NCBI GenBank assembly: GCA_016845175.1
Contig: JAERTD010000028.1
Coordinates: 1-64,000, forward strand
DNA: 64,000 nucleotides
Source of the DNA: Bacteroidota bacterium
Lineage (GTDB): Bacteria; Bacteroidota; Bacteroidia; Bacteroidales; F082
Direction of reading: 5' to 3'
Of the stretch, positions 9,181 through 18,081 are shown one piece after another; position 1 is the stretch's first letter; each line of letters begins with the position of its first letter. The notes below the pieces were generated by a model that had not been told where the DNA came from, did not search any database, and saw nothing but the letters and a program-made list of their open reading frames with translations. A program made the position numbers and the translations under genes.

Positions 9181-9208
9181 TCAAATCGCATATTCCTATG
9201 TGATTTGA
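9181..9208. promoter_or_regulatory. 12-bp inverted repeat, candidate operator
   Basis: TCAAATCGCATA (9181-9192), TTCC, TATGTGATTTGA (9197-9208): arms pair at 12 of 12 positions with one G-T. No T-run follows, so it is unlikely to be a terminator. Its centre lies about 55 bp upstream of the start predicted from the -7 box at 9236. An overlapping smaller palindrome TGATTTGAATCA lies at 9201-9212. Confidence 0.45.
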
Positions 9209-9235
9209 ATCATATTACATGGCATTTTTTGCGTC

Positions 9236-9243
9236 TATCTTTG
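9236..9243 (+). promoter_or_regulatory. -7 promoter box of the DUF5320-like/NifX-like unit
   Basis: TATCTTTG fits TAnnTTTG, about 55 bp before the start codon at 9297. No TTG at the expected -33 distance, which would fit an activator-dependent promoter (see the inverted repeat at 9181-9208). Confidence 0.4.
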
Positions 9244-9296
9244 TAGTCTGAATGAAAAACATTCAAGCCATTTTTTGACTTCAAAATGGACTACTC

Positions 9297-9500
9297 ATGT
9301 CACATTTAAATAGAAAAGGACCTGAAGAAAAAGGCAGTGGTACAGGAAGATTTTTGGGCCTGTGTAAGCATAAACAGCCAGTTAAGAAATATGAATTGGG
9401 CACGGGCATGGGTTTGCGCAGGCGTTCGGATGGTGGCACAGGTAGATCAATGAGGCTTAAAAGTGGTGAAATTTTTGACCAAAAAAAGAAATCATTATGA
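9297..9500 (+). CDS. Small Gly/Arg-rich protein, DUF5320-like
   Basis: 67 residues, basic. GPEEKGSGTGRFLGLC resembles the 'GPxGxGPMTGRGxGxC' start of the short DUF5320-type proteins that are regularly encoded next to dinitrogenase-iron-molybdenum-cofactor (NifX/NifB-like) proteins. The stop codon overlaps the next start by 4 bp (ATGA), so the two are translationally coupled. The exact role is unknown; the pairing suggests a partner in metal-cluster handling. Confidence 0.6.
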   Translation: MSHLNRKGPEEKGSGTGRFLGLCKHKQPVKKYELGTGMGLRRRSDGGTGRSMRLKSGEIFDQKKKSL

Positions 9501-9868
9501 AAATTGCGATACCCGCCAAAGGTGGTATGGTAAGTGACCATTTCGGTCACTGTGAGTATTATATGGTGTATCACACAGATGATGCACAAATCTTGTCAAA
9601 AGAGATAGTGGCAGCACCCAATGCCTGTGGATGTAAATCAGATATTGGTCTACAGCTACAAACCATGGGAGTTAGCGTAATGTTAGCTGGCAATATGGGA
9701 ACCGGAGCTTATCATACGATGTTGCGTTACGGAATTGAGTCTGTTCGTGGATGCCGGGGATCTGTGGATGAGGTTGTCGAACAATACCTCAAAGGGCTAA
9801 TAAGTGACTCCTTACTGGTTTGTGACCATAATCATAAGGATGGTGACTGCAGCAATCACCATAACTAA
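9497..9868 (+). CDS. NifX/NifB-like iron-molybdenum-cofactor-binding family protein
   Basis: 123 residues. MKIAIPAKGGMVSDHFGHCEYYMVY and LAGNMGTGAYHTMLRYGI...VRGCRGSVDEVVEQYLKG match the small stand-alone dinitrogenase-FeMo-cofactor family (RNase-H-like fold). Such proteins occur in many organisms without nitrogenase and probably carry Fe-S or Mo/Fe clusters. The C-terminal tail CDHNHKDGDCSNHHN is rich in His and Cys and may bind metal. No nif genes are present in the window. It is coupled to the preceding gene and convergent with pyrF (6-bp gap). Confidence 0.8.
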   Translation: MKIAIPAKGGMVSDHFGHCEYYMVYHTDDAQILSKEIVAAPNACGCKSDIGLQLQTMGVSVMLAGNMGTGAYHTMLRYGIESVRGCRGSVDEVVEQYLKGLISDSLLVCDHNHKDGDCSNHHN

Positions 9869-9874
9869 AACTGG

Positions 9875-10708
9875 CTAAATAAGGCCTTTGGCCCTCAGAT
9901 GAACTTCCATTTCCTGACGAACTTCTTCTGCACTCGCACCAGCCTTTGCAGCGAAATCTTCGTCTGAAGATGCATAAATAATTCCACGTGATGAGTTGAC
10001 CAACATACCGCAATGGTCATTCATGCCATATTTTGCTACTTCTTCCAGACTTCCGCCTTGAGCTCCTACTCCAGGCACTAGCAAAAAGTGATTGGGTACC
10101 AGTTGGCGTATCTCCGTAAGTGCCTCAGCTTTTGTGGCTCCAACAACATACATTACCTGGTCTGTACTAGCCCATTGACTTGATTTTTTAAGAACTGTTT
10201 CGAAGAGCCGGTCTCCACTTTCTTTATCTTCCACATACTGGAAGTCTGTAGCACTTTTATTGGAGGTAAGCACCAAGATAATGGACCATTTGTCTTCGTA
10301 TGCAAGAAAGGGTGATACAGTATCCAAGCCCATATAAGGAGCCAAGGTCACACCATCAAAGTCATAGGTGTCAAAAAAGGTTCGTGCATACATGGCAGAG
10401 GTATTTCCAATGTCGCCTCTTTTGGCGTCTGCAATGATGAAAATATCTTTGGAAATATTCCTGATATAGGCTACAGTTTTTTCAAGGCTAATCCATCCCT
10501 GGTCACCCATGGATTCGTAAAAAGCTAAGTTAGGCTTATAGGCTACAACCTTGTCGTGGGTAGCGTCTACTATTTGACGATTAAATTCAAAAATCGGATC
10601 CTTGGTTTTTAGCAGATGCTTGGGAATTTTGTGAATATCAGTATCCAGTCCTACACACAGAAAAGAGCGTTTCTTCTGTATGGTATTGAATAAATCCTTG
10701 CGGTTCAT
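9875..10708 (-). CDS. pyrF: Orotidine 5'-phosphate decarboxylase (long, type 2)
   Basis: Decarboxylates OMP to UMP, the last step of de novo pyrimidine synthesis. 277 residues, as in the longer 'type 2' enzymes. [14 protein letters not shown] at the start, [10 protein letters not shown], and the catalytic [10 protein letters not shown] (D94, K96, D99) are present, as is VPGVGAQGG in the phosphate-binding part. The gene lies 59 bp downstream of prfA on the same strand. Confidence 0.95.
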   Translation of the reverse strand: MNRKDLFNTIQKKRSFLCVGLDTDIHKIPKHLLKTKDPIFEFNRQIVDATHDKVVAYKPNLAFYESMGDQGWISLEKTVAYIRNISKDIFIIADAKRGDIGNTSAMYARTFFDTYDFDGVTLAPYMGLDTVSPFLAYEDKWSIILVLTSNKSATDFQYVEDKESGDRLFETVLKKSSQWASTDQVMYVVGATKAEALTEIRQLVPNHFLLVPGVGAQGGSLEEVAKYGMNDHCGMLVNSSRGIIYASSDEDFAAKAGASAEEVRQEMEVHLRAKGLI

Positions 10709-10767
10709 GTTTGGGTTTTCTTTTGAAATGAATAAAACAGTTTTAGAATTATCATGCTGAAGGTAGG

Positions 10768-11844
10768 TTAATCATACTCTTCTTTCAATCGTTCAGCATT
10801 TTCAGCCGTTTGTAATTTTTCTATAATTTCTTTTATATCACCGTCTATTATGGCCGGTAGATTATACAATGTCAGACCAATTCTATGATCAGTCACTCTT
10901 CCCTGTGGCCAGTTATAAGTTCGTATTTTAGCCGATCGGTCGCCTGTGGAAACCATTGTTTTTCTCTTGCCTGACATTTCCTCCATATACTTGGCATGCT
11001 CCCTTTCATACAAACGGGTTCTGAGTACTTTCATGGCTTTGGTTAGATTCTTAAGCTGGGATTTCTCATCCTGGCAACTGACCACAATGCCAGAAGGTAT
11101 ATGTGTAAGTCGTATGGCAGAGTAAGTGGTATTCACCGATTGTCCACCAGGGCCTGAAGAACAAAAGGTGTCCTTACGGATGTCCTTTTCATTGAGTTCC
11201 ACATCAAACTCATCAGCCTCAGGAAGCACCACCACAGAAGCTGCGGAGGTATGCACACGACCTTGTGTTTCAGTTTTTGGTACCCGCTGTACCCTATGAA
11301 CGCCCGACTCAAACTTTAAGATGCCATAAGCACCCTGCCCGGTCACATCAAAAACAATTTCCTTAAAACCGCCAGCTGTGCCTTCATTCATATTGACTAA
11401 ATCAACCTTCCATCCCTTGGTTTCGCAAAATTTCTGATACATACGATAAAGGTCACCTGCAAAAATGGAAGCTTCATCTCCACCGGTTCCAGCCCTGATC
11501 TCCATTACGCAGTTTTTAGAGTCCTCAGGATCTTTGGGGATAAGTAACATTCTGATTTCTTGTTCCAAAGCCTCCTTTTTTGGACTTAGATCGTCTAATT
11601 CTTCTTTGGCCATTTCCCTGAAATCAGGATCCTTTTCAGTCTGGAGGATTGCTTTGGCACTGTCTATGTTGTCAATGATGTTCTTATAGGTTTTATAAGC
11701 ATTTACAACAGGTTCCAGTTCTTTATAGTCCTTGTTTAGTTTGATGAAACGCTTCATGTCTGAAGCAACTTCAGGGTCAGCCATTTGCTCACCCATTTCT
11801 TCCCACCTGTTCTTGATTACTTCTAACTTATCTATGATTTCCAC
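10768..11844 (-). CDS. prfA: Peptide chain release factor 1
   Basis: Reads UAA and UAG stop codons and triggers peptide release. Domain 3 shows [16 protein letters not shown]; the catalytic GGQ lies in [18 protein letters not shown]. The open frame extends to an ATG at 11910, but the added 22 residues are unlike the family and contain a TACCTTTG -7 promoter box (11864-11871). The GTG at 11842-11844, giving [17 protein letters not shown], fits the usual start (358 residues). Followed by pyrF on the same strand. Confidence 0.9.
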   Translation of the reverse strand: MEIIDKLEVIKNRWEEMGEQMADPEVASDMKRFIKLNKDYKELEPVVNAYKTYKNIIDNIDSAKAILQTEKDPDFREMAKEELDDLSPKKEALEQEIRMLLIPKDPEDSKNCVMEIRAGTGGDEASIFAGDLYRMYQKFCETKGWKVDLVNMNEGTAGGFKEIVFDVTGQGAYGILKFESGVHRVQRVPKTETQGRVHTSAASVVVLPEADEFDVELNEKDIRKDTFCSSGPGGQSVNTTYSAIRLTHIPSGIVVSCQDEKSQLKNLTKAMKVLRTRLYEREHAKYMEEMSGKRKTMVSTGDRSAKIRTYNWPQGRVTDHRIGLTLYNLPAIIDGDIKEIIEKLQTAENAERLKEEYD

Positions 11845-11863
11845 GTGTACGGATTTTGGCCTG

Positions 11864-11871
11864 CAAAGGTA
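11864..11871 (-). promoter_or_regulatory. -7 promoter box inside the extended prfA frame
   Basis: Minus-strand TACCTTTG matches TAnnTTTG. The transcript would start near 11857, a dozen bases before the GTG at 11844, which excludes the upstream ATG at 11910. No clear TTG -33 element. Confidence 0.5.
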
Positions 11872-12005
11872 GGGAAAATTGGTGTATGCTGTGTTTCTCA
11901 AACCCATCACAAAACCTGAGCTTTAAGTTGGTCTTGAGGGCACAGCTAACCTAAACCCTGTATTAAATTATTAAAGATTGAGTATTTGTTTTGCAAAAAT
12001 CAGCC

Positions 12006-12800
12006 TTACTTTTTTATCAGGTTCCTGACCAGACGTTCATGAGGGGTGATAAATTCAACGAGATACGCACCAGTTGCCTCATTTTCGAGCTTGAGTAATT
12101 GTTTGGTCTGATGATCTTCGATGGCAGCCTCATAAACCAATTGTCCATTGGAATTATACACGGAAAGCTTACCCGGCCCACTAAGATTGTCAATGGTGAA
12201 ATGGTCTGTGCCAGGATTTGGATAAATATGTAGCCCTTTCTTGGCTGACTTCGTTTCAATGCCCACGCCATCAGGTATCCATTCCAGATCCATATCTTTG
12301 AAATATTGCTCGTTAAAGGGCTGAATGTGTTGCGGTTCAGGTCCCTTAGTAAAGCTGAGCATTTTAAAAGGTCCCTGAGCATGCTTGTCGGTGAATTCAA
12401 CAAAAAAATGATAGTCGCCATCTGGTAGCTGTTCCCCATTCAAATCGGTGCAATCCCAACTAACGGTATGGGTAATATGAGAAGTAAGGGTAGCACCCGT
12501 GATGGCATCAATTACATTGTAATCGGAGGCTGCGCGCCACATATACAGATATTGTTTCCGGTTGTTGGCTCTGGCCAATCTCGTCTTAACAAAACCATTG
12601 TCGTCTTCAACCCAAATCGCTAAAACATGTTTTGGGGCATAATTACCAGTCGCTTCAACTGTTCGGACGCTGAAGGTAACTTGTCCACTCACGCTTGTGG
12701 TATCGGAATTATCATTCTGGTTTTGAGCATGTGTAAATAAAAAGCCCACACTAAATACCAGGCTAAGTAATGGTAATAAGTTATTTGTAAATATCTTCAT
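12006..12800 (-). CDS. Secreted DUF2271 protein with T9SS type A sorting domain
   Basis: 264 residues from MKIFTNNLLPLLSLVF, which begins a clear signal peptide ending THAQ; an upstream ATG at 12875 would bury the signal and is rejected. Residues about 35-180 (YAPKHVLAIWVEDDNGFVKT, DAITGATLTSHITHTVSWDC, DGDYHFFVEFTDKHAQGPFK) match DUF2271, a periplasmic/exported domain often found near flavin-transfer or iron-handling proteins. The C-terminus (LHIYPNPGTDHFTIDN ... GAYLVEF ... LVRNLIKK) is a type A sorting domain. The substrate is unknown. Confidence 0.8.
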   Translation of the reverse strand: MKIFTNNLLPLLSLVFSVGFLFTHAQNQNDNSDTTSVSGQVTFSVRTVEATGNYAPKHVLAIWVEDDNGFVKTRLARANNRKQYLYMWRAASDYNVIDAITGATLTSHITHTVSWDCTDLNGEQLPDGDYHFFVEFTDKHAQGPFKMLSFTKGPEPQHIQPFNEQYFKDMDLEWIPDGVGIETKSAKKGLHIYPNPGTDHFTIDNLSGPGKLSVYNSNGQLVYEAAIEDHQTKQLLKLENEATGAYLVEFITPHERLVRNLIKK

Positions 12801-12968
12801 CTGAATTGCTTTTGATGTAAAAGTAAAAAGATTTTGAGTTGGATGGGAGCAGTTGGGGTTGGAGAATTGGAGCATAGGGGAATAGGGGCATATAGGATTT
12901 GGAGGATTGCAGGAATGAGGATAGAAAAAAAGGGGGTATATGGAGAAGATGGTAGAGAAGTTAATTAC

Positions 12969-14426
12969 TTAATCATATCTACTCACCGACTCAAAACCTT
13001 CCAGAATACTCTTCTCAGGCTTTTTGCCTAGTAAACTGATTAGAAAACAGATAAGTAAACTAAAGACAAAACCTGGCAAAATTTCATACATGTCGAAAAT
13101 TCCACCTTCCATTTGTTTCCAGAAAATGACCATAACAGCTCCGGAAATTATACCTCCAAGTGCTGCGTTTCTTGTCATCTTCTTCCAAAACAAGGATAGG
13201 ATAATTACCGGGCCAAAGGCTGCTCCGAAGCCACCCCAGGCATAAGCAACCAGGTCCAGTACACTACTCTCTGGATTGGAAGCGAGAATTGCCGCAATCA
13301 GAGCGATACCTACTACAGCAACTCTTCCTATCCATACCAATTGTTTTTGACCGGCTTCCTTATTGATCATTTTCTTATAGAAATCTTCAGCAATGGTACT
13401 TGAGCTGACCAACAATTGTGAATCGACTGTGCTCATAATGGCTGACAATATCGCAGCAAGTAATAGTCCGCCGACCCAGGGATTCATAATGGATTGATTC
13501 AGGGCGATAAATACGGTTTCAGGATTGTCTAATCTCACATCAGAGAAATAAGCAATGCCCACAAAACCAGTAAGTACAGCACCTACCAAAGAAAGTATCA
13601 TCCAAGTCATGCCGATGAGTTGAGCCGAAGGTACACTTGATGGTGATTTAATGGACATGAATCGCGCCAATATATGGGGTTGGCCAAAATATCCTAAGCC
13701 CCAGACCATCATAGAGATGATACTGAATAAACTCATGCCAGAGTAAATATCAAGATAGGCAGGATTAACGGTATGAATACTATTAAGAGTTTCCTGCCAT
13801 CCGCCCAGGAGTTGAATGGTGTACAGAGGAATGATAATCAAGGCAAGAAACATCAATATGCCCTGGAAGAAATCGGTCCAGCTAACGGCCATAAATCCAC
13901 CAAGAAATGTGTAGGAAACAATCACCAGGCAACCAATCCATAAGGCCATCTGATAATCCAGATGGAAGGTTTTCTCAAAGAGAATGGCACCTCCCACCAA
14001 TCCGGCAGAAGTATAAATGGTAAAGAATATGAGAATGACAGTAGCGGAAGTTAGTCTCAGTAACCTTGATTTGTCCTCAAAACGATTTTCAAGAAAATCA
14101 GGTAAGGTAATGGCATCACCTGCCTTTTCAGTATAGATACGAAGTCGTTTGGCAACAAATTGCCAGTTCAGATAAGCGCCAATCACTAGGCCGATTCCTA
14201 TCCAGCTGTTGTTCAGTCCGCTGAGATAGATGGCGCCAGGTAATCCCAGAAGCAGCCATCCGCTCATGTCAGAGGCCCCTGCGCTTAATGCTGCCACTGC
14301 ACCATTCAGTTGTCGTCCTCCCAGAATGTAATCAGATAAGTTTTTGGTTCTTAGATAGAAGAACAATCCGATGCCTAGCATAAGCGCCAGATAGACAGAA
14401 AAGGCTATGATAGTGGGCAGGCTCAT
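12969..14426 (-). CDS. putP: Sodium/proline symporter
   Basis: 485 residues, 12-13 transmembrane helices, solute:sodium symporter (SSS) family. SDYILGGRQLNGAVAALSAGASDMSGW followed by LLGLPGAIYLSGL is diagnostic for PutP-type transporters, as is MSTVDSQLLVSSSTIAEDF (Na+ site helix). It imports proline with Na+ across the inner membrane for nutrition or osmoprotection. The start codon overlaps by 4 bp the stop of a 38-residue membrane peptide (14423-14539), indicating translational coupling, and the alanine symporter gene lies directly upstream. Confidence 0.9.
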   Translation of the reverse strand: MSLPTIIAFSVYLALMLGIGLFFYLRTKNLSDYILGGRQLNGAVAALSAGASDMSGWLLLGLPGAIYLSGLNNSWIGIGLVIGAYLNWQFVAKRLRIYTEKAGDAITLPDFLENRFEDKSRLLRLTSATVILIFFTIYTSAGLVGGAILFEKTFHLDYQMALWIGCLVIVSYTFLGGFMAVSWTDFFQGILMFLALIIIPLYTIQLLGGWQETLNSIHTVNPAYLDIYSGMSLFSIISMMVWGLGYFGQPHILARFMSIKSPSSVPSAQLIGMTWMILSLVGAVLTGFVGIAYFSDVRLDNPETVFIALNQSIMNPWVGGLLLAAILSAIMSTVDSQLLVSSSTIAEDFYKKMINKEAGQKQLVWIGRVAVVGIALIAAILASNPESSVLDLVAYAWGGFGAAFGPVIILSLFWKKMTRNAALGGIISGAVMVIFWKQMEGGIFDMYEILPGFVFSLLICFLISLLGKKPEKSILEGFESVSRYD

Positions 14427-14539
14427 GATCTGGCTTTTTTCCTTTGCAGAATAAAATTGGCCAGTGACAGGAGAATGATCAATGCCTGAGGAACTACCAG
14501 CCAGAGAATAGTAGCCGAAGATAATGTGATTTCACTCAT
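14423..14539 (-). CDS. Small single-helix membrane protein, probable symporter accessory subunit
   Basis: An ATG at 14537-14539 opens a 38-residue frame: MSEITLSSATILWLVVPQ, then a hydrophobic helix (ALIILLSLANFIL), then a basic tail QRKKARS. It starts 5 bp after the alanine symporter stop and its TGA overlaps the putP ATG (ATGA). Size, a single helix, a positive-inside tail and tight coupling to an SSS transporter match the small accessory proteins annotated next to SSS symporters in other bacteria. A role as a subunit or stabiliser of PutP is inferred. Confidence 0.7.
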   Translation of the reverse strand: MSEITLSSATILWLVVPQALIILLSLANFILQRKKARS

Positions 14540-14544
14540 CTGTG

Positions 14545-15984
14545 TTATTTTCTAAATCCTGAGGTTGTTGCTTCCTCCTTAGCTTTGGCATTGTAATTCT
14601 TCATATGGTCTCGGTAGGCTTTGGTTTCTTTGACTACTACAGATGACAATAATAGCAAACCTATCAGGTTGGGGATGGTCATAAAAGTAATCACCATATC
14701 AACGATATGCCATACCAGGTCAAGCCCCCAAATAGCACCAAAGAACACGAAAATACCATACATAAAACGGTAGGGGATAATGGCTTTCTCTCCCATAAGA
14801 TAGTTGGCTGCCCTGGTTCCATAATACGACCAGCTAATTACAGTGGAGAAGGCAAACAGGAACAATCCAAAAGTGACAATATGTTTACCAATATCAGGTA
14901 AGCCAATGTCTCCCAATCCTTCATTCATGGCAACTATGGTCATGCCCACACCAAGTTCTCCTGATTTCCATGCTCCAGTGGTTACAATCATTAAAGCAGT
15001 GAGGGTGCAAATGATCAATGTGTCAACCAGAGGTTCAAGGGAGGCCACCAGTCCTTCGCGAGCAGGATATTTGGTTTTCGCCGCTGCGTGGGCAATGGGT
15101 GCTGACCCTTGTCCAGCCTCATTGGAGAACAATCCCCTTCGAACACCCCATACCAAAGTCATCATAAAAGTGGACCCCACAAAGCCACCTGCCATGGCCG
15201 TTCCTCTGAAGGCATCAGTTACAATCATGGCAAAAGCCTCAGGTATTTGTTGAATATTCGATCCTAAAATAATAAGTGCTGCCAATACATAAGTTACAGC
15301 CATAAAAGGTACCAATTTGGCTGTTACTTCAGAAATACGTTTGATACCTCCCAGAATAATCATCAGGACCAAGCCTGCGATTCCTAAACCTGTATACAGG
15401 ACAGGGATATTATATGTGGTATCCAAGGCCTGGGCAATACTATTGGCCTGAGCCATATTACCAGTGCCCAAAGATGCCATAATGGTAGCTGTCGCAAAAA
15501 TAGCAGCCAGAATCTTGGCAAATAAGGGCCAGTTATACACTTCTGATATTCCTTTCCGCATATAATACATGGGCCCGCCGGAAACCGATCCGTCGGAATT
15601 AAAACTTCTATATTTATGGGAAAGGGTAGTTTCTGTATACTTAAGTATCATGCCTAGGAAGCCGGTCACCCACATCCAAAAGATAGCTCCTGGTCCACCC
15701 CAATAAATGGCCAGCGATACCCCTACAATATTTCCGGTACCTACAGTAGCAGATAATGCCGTGGTAAATGCTTTGAAACTATTCACATCTCCCTTATCCT
15801 CATCCTTGTCATATTTACCTGCCACAATCCTGAAAGAGTGCCTCAGCATTGTAACATTTAAAAACCGCAGCCGAAAAATAAAATATAAGCCTGTGGGTAT
15901 CAGAAACAACAATACAGCATAGCCACCAACATAATCATTATACCAAACGATGGCATTGTCAATTGTTTGTAGAAAAGGGTTCAT
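14545..15984 (-). CDS. alsT: Alanine/glycine:cation symporter (AGCS family)
   Basis: 479 residues with about ten transmembrane helices. ALSATVGTGNIVGVSLAI, GGPGAIFWMWVTGFLGM, GGPMYYMRKG and FSNEAGQGSAPIAHAAAKT are signature segments of the sodium:alanine symporter family (DagA/AlsT). It takes up alanine or glycine with Na+. First gene of a minus-strand run with the 38-residue peptide and putP, so two sodium-coupled amino acid transporters share an operon. Confidence 0.9.
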   Translation of the reverse strand: MNPFLQTIDNAIVWYNDYVGGYAVLLFLIPTGLYFIFRLRFLNVTMLRHSFRIVAGKYDKDEDKGDVNSFKAFTTALSATVGTGNIVGVSLAIYWGGPGAIFWMWVTGFLGMILKYTETTLSHKYRSFNSDGSVSGGPMYYMRKGISEVYNWPLFAKILAAIFATATIMASLGTGNMAQANSIAQALDTTYNIPVLYTGLGIAGLVLMIILGGIKRISEVTAKLVPFMAVTYVLAALIILGSNIQQIPEAFAMIVTDAFRGTAMAGGFVGSTFMMTLVWGVRRGLFSNEAGQGSAPIAHAAAKTKYPAREGLVASLEPLVDTLIICTLTALMIVTTGAWKSGELGVGMTIVAMNEGLGDIGLPDIGKHIVTFGLFLFAFSTVISWSYYGTRAANYLMGEKAIIPYRFMYGIFVFFGAIWGLDLVWHIVDMVITFMTIPNLIGLLLLSSVVVKETKAYRDHMKNYNAKAKEEATTSGFRK

Positions 15985-16124
15985 AATTGTGTTTTAGGTC
16001 TCAAAACTTAGTTTAACCAACAAATATGGGAAAATATTGCTGATGCGTCTATGACATAACTGCATAAATAGCATTTATGATTTCTGACCTTCCATCATGA
16101 AAAGTTAAGATTGGACTAAAATTT

Positions 16125-16132
16125 TATATTTG
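16125..16132 (+). promoter_or_regulatory. -7 promoter box of the first TPR kinase gene
   Basis: TATATTTG fits TAnnTTTG only 8 bp before the ATG at 16141, so the transcript would be nearly leaderless. No strict -33 TTG. Confidence 0.35.
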
Positions 16133-16140
16133 CTAGGCAT

Positions 16141-18081
16141 ATGAAGTTGTTACCTATAGCTTTATTCATATTAAACCTGCTTTTATTTGTATTTGCTGCG
16201 CCTGCCAATCAAAGTATTGATAGTCTTGAGTTGGAACTCAATGGCGCCAATGGTATAAAGCGAGTGAATATACTATGTGATTTATGCTGGGAGTATCGCT
16301 TTGTTTCAAGTGACATTGCACTAGTCTATGGGTATCAGGCACGGGATCTCGCCAAAGCTCTTTCTTATAATAAAGGTCTGGCACAGGCATATAATGATCT
16401 GGGAATAATTTACATTGATCAGGCTGATTATACAACAGCTCTTGATTATTTTGAAAATTCACTAAGCATTAGATTGGACTTGAATGATAGTCTGGGAGTT
16501 GCTGCCTTATACAATAAAATGGGTATTGTTTATCAAAAACAAGGTAAGCTCAAAGAAGCATTTGAGCAGGCCACACAAGCGCTTACCATCTATGAGTCCT
16601 TAAAATCTGATCTTTGGATAGGCTATTGTCTGAATAATATTGCCATCATCAGTTACAATCTGGGAAATTTGGAGACTTCACTGGAATATCATTCAAAGGC
16701 ATTGACATACAGGAAGCGAATGAATGACCGCTATGGTGAAGCAGGTTCCTATAGTAATATTGCGAATGTATGGCTGTCGAAAGGGGATACGCTGACGGCC
16801 ATTGATAATTATTATAAGGCTCTGAAAATTACCAGAGAAATTCAAAATGATGAGTCTACTGCTGTTACGCTGGCCAATCTGGGGGCAGTATATTTATCAA
16901 TGGGAGCCAATGAACAAGCATTGATTCTTTTGGATGAATCTTATGAGATTAGAAGCCGTCTCGGGGATCAGAAAGCCATTGCTTCAAGTCTGTTGAAAAT
17001 GGGTGCGGCAAAATTAAATCAAAAAAAACTTACCGAAGCTAAAAGCTATTTATATGAGGCCCTGAAAATAGCCCGGTCTATCGGTGTTATTGAGGAAGAA
17101 ATGCAGGCCTATCAGGAAATAACCAGATGGCACACACAGGCACGACAAATGGACAGTGCGCTCTTTTATATGGAATTGTATGCAAAACAACGGGATTCAG
17201 TGTACGCCAAAAGACTCAGCCAGCAGATTGTGGATGCACAAACCAAATATGATACCGAAAGAAACAGGCAGGAGCTCGCATTGGTCAAGCGTGAAAATCA
17301 ACTGACTGCCATATCATTAAAACAAAGGAAAACAGAAATTCTTTTGTTGGTGGTTTTAATTGTTGGTTTGCTTTTATCAGGCTTGTTCTTCTTCTCCAGG
17401 AGAAAACAAAAGCAGAAAATTGCCCTGGACGCTGCAATTATCAAACACAATGAGGAACAGATAAAAGCAGTATTGGAAGCCCAGGAAGAGGAGAGGAGAA
17501 GAATTGCAAGAGAACTTCATGATGGTGTTGGGCAAAGTCTTTCGGGTGCTAAACTAAAGTGTGAGCTAATTGCTGATCAGCTGACTTCCGATCAATCAGG
17601 CAATGATATTGGTAAGATGAAGCAAATACTGGATGATGCGGCAAACGAGGTGAGAAGTATCTCTCATCAAATGATGCCAAAAGAACTGGAGCAGTTTGGA
17701 ATATTAGCTGCTGTGGAGTCGGTTTTAAGTACCAGCCTGGATAGCCAATCCATTGCTTTCACACTGGATCATCACCTAATGGATAGCCGTTTTTCAAATG
17801 AGATTGAGCTTGGGGTGTACAGGGTTTGTCAGGAATTGTTATGCAATGTTATTAAACATGCCCAGGCTAGTGAAATCAATATACAACTCCTCAAACGCAG
17901 GGAATGGTTGGTTTTTGTTCTGGAGGATAACGGCATCGGATTTGACTACAAGGCTCATGTGGGATCAGGGATAGGCCTCATGAACATAGAAAGCCGTGTG
18001 AGGGCCCTGAATGGCGTCCTCGACTATCAGAGTGATTTGGGAGAAGGAACATTAGTAACCATACGAATTCCATACACATGA
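16141..18081 (+). CDS. TPR-containing sensor histidine kinase (HisKA_3/NarX type)
   Basis: 646 residues. Signal peptide (ending FAAPANQ); residues about 60-370 hold seven or more TPRs (for example YNDLGIIYIDQADYTTALDYF, split by the reader as a 34-residue repeat) placed in the periplasm; one transmembrane helix (about 400-419); coiled coil; HisKA_3 with the phospho-acceptor H460 in ARELHDGVGQS; HATPase_c with EDNGIGF (595-601) and GIGLMNIESR. It should sense a periplasmic or envelope signal through protein contacts. The stop overlaps the response regulator start by 4 bp, so the two are a cognate pair. Confidence 0.9.
   Translation: MKLLPIALFILNLLLFVFAAPANQSIDSLELELNGANGIKRVNILCDLCWEYRFVSSDIALVYGYQARDLAKALSYNKGLAQAYNDLGIIYIDQADYTTALDYFENSLSIRLDLNDSLGVAALYNKMGIVYQKQGKLKEAFEQATQALTIYESLKSDLWIGYCLNNIAIISYNLGNLETSLEYHSKALTYRKRMNDRYGEAGSYSNIANVWLSKGDTLTAIDNYYKALKITREIQNDESTAVTLANLGAVYLSMGANEQALILLDESYEIRSRLGDQKAIASSLLKMGAAKLNQKKLTEAKSYLYEALKIARSIGVIEEEMQAYQEITRWHTQARQMDSALFYMELYAKQRDSVYAKRLSQQIVDAQTKYDTERNRQELALVKRENQLTAISLKQRKTEILLLVVLIVGLLLSGLFFFSRRKQKQKIALDAAIIKHNEEQIKAVLEAQEEERRRIARELHDGVGQSLSGAKLKCELIADQLTSDQSGNDIGKMKQILDDAANEVRSISHQMMPKELEQFGILAAVESVLSTSLDSQSIAFTLDHHLMDSRFSNEIELGVYRVCQELLCNVIKHAQASEINIQLLKRREWLVFVLEDNGIGFDYKAHVGSGIGLMNIESRVRALNGVLDYQSDLGEGTLVTIRIPYT

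Noticed and set aside
9297-9868. Part of a nitrogenase (nif) cluster
   Set aside because: Only a stand-alone NifX-like protein and its small partner are present; such pairs are common without nitrogenase.
12834-13031. 65-residue plus-strand frame in the G-rich gap
   Set aside because: Overlaps the end of putP and has a low-complexity translation with no promoter or signal.
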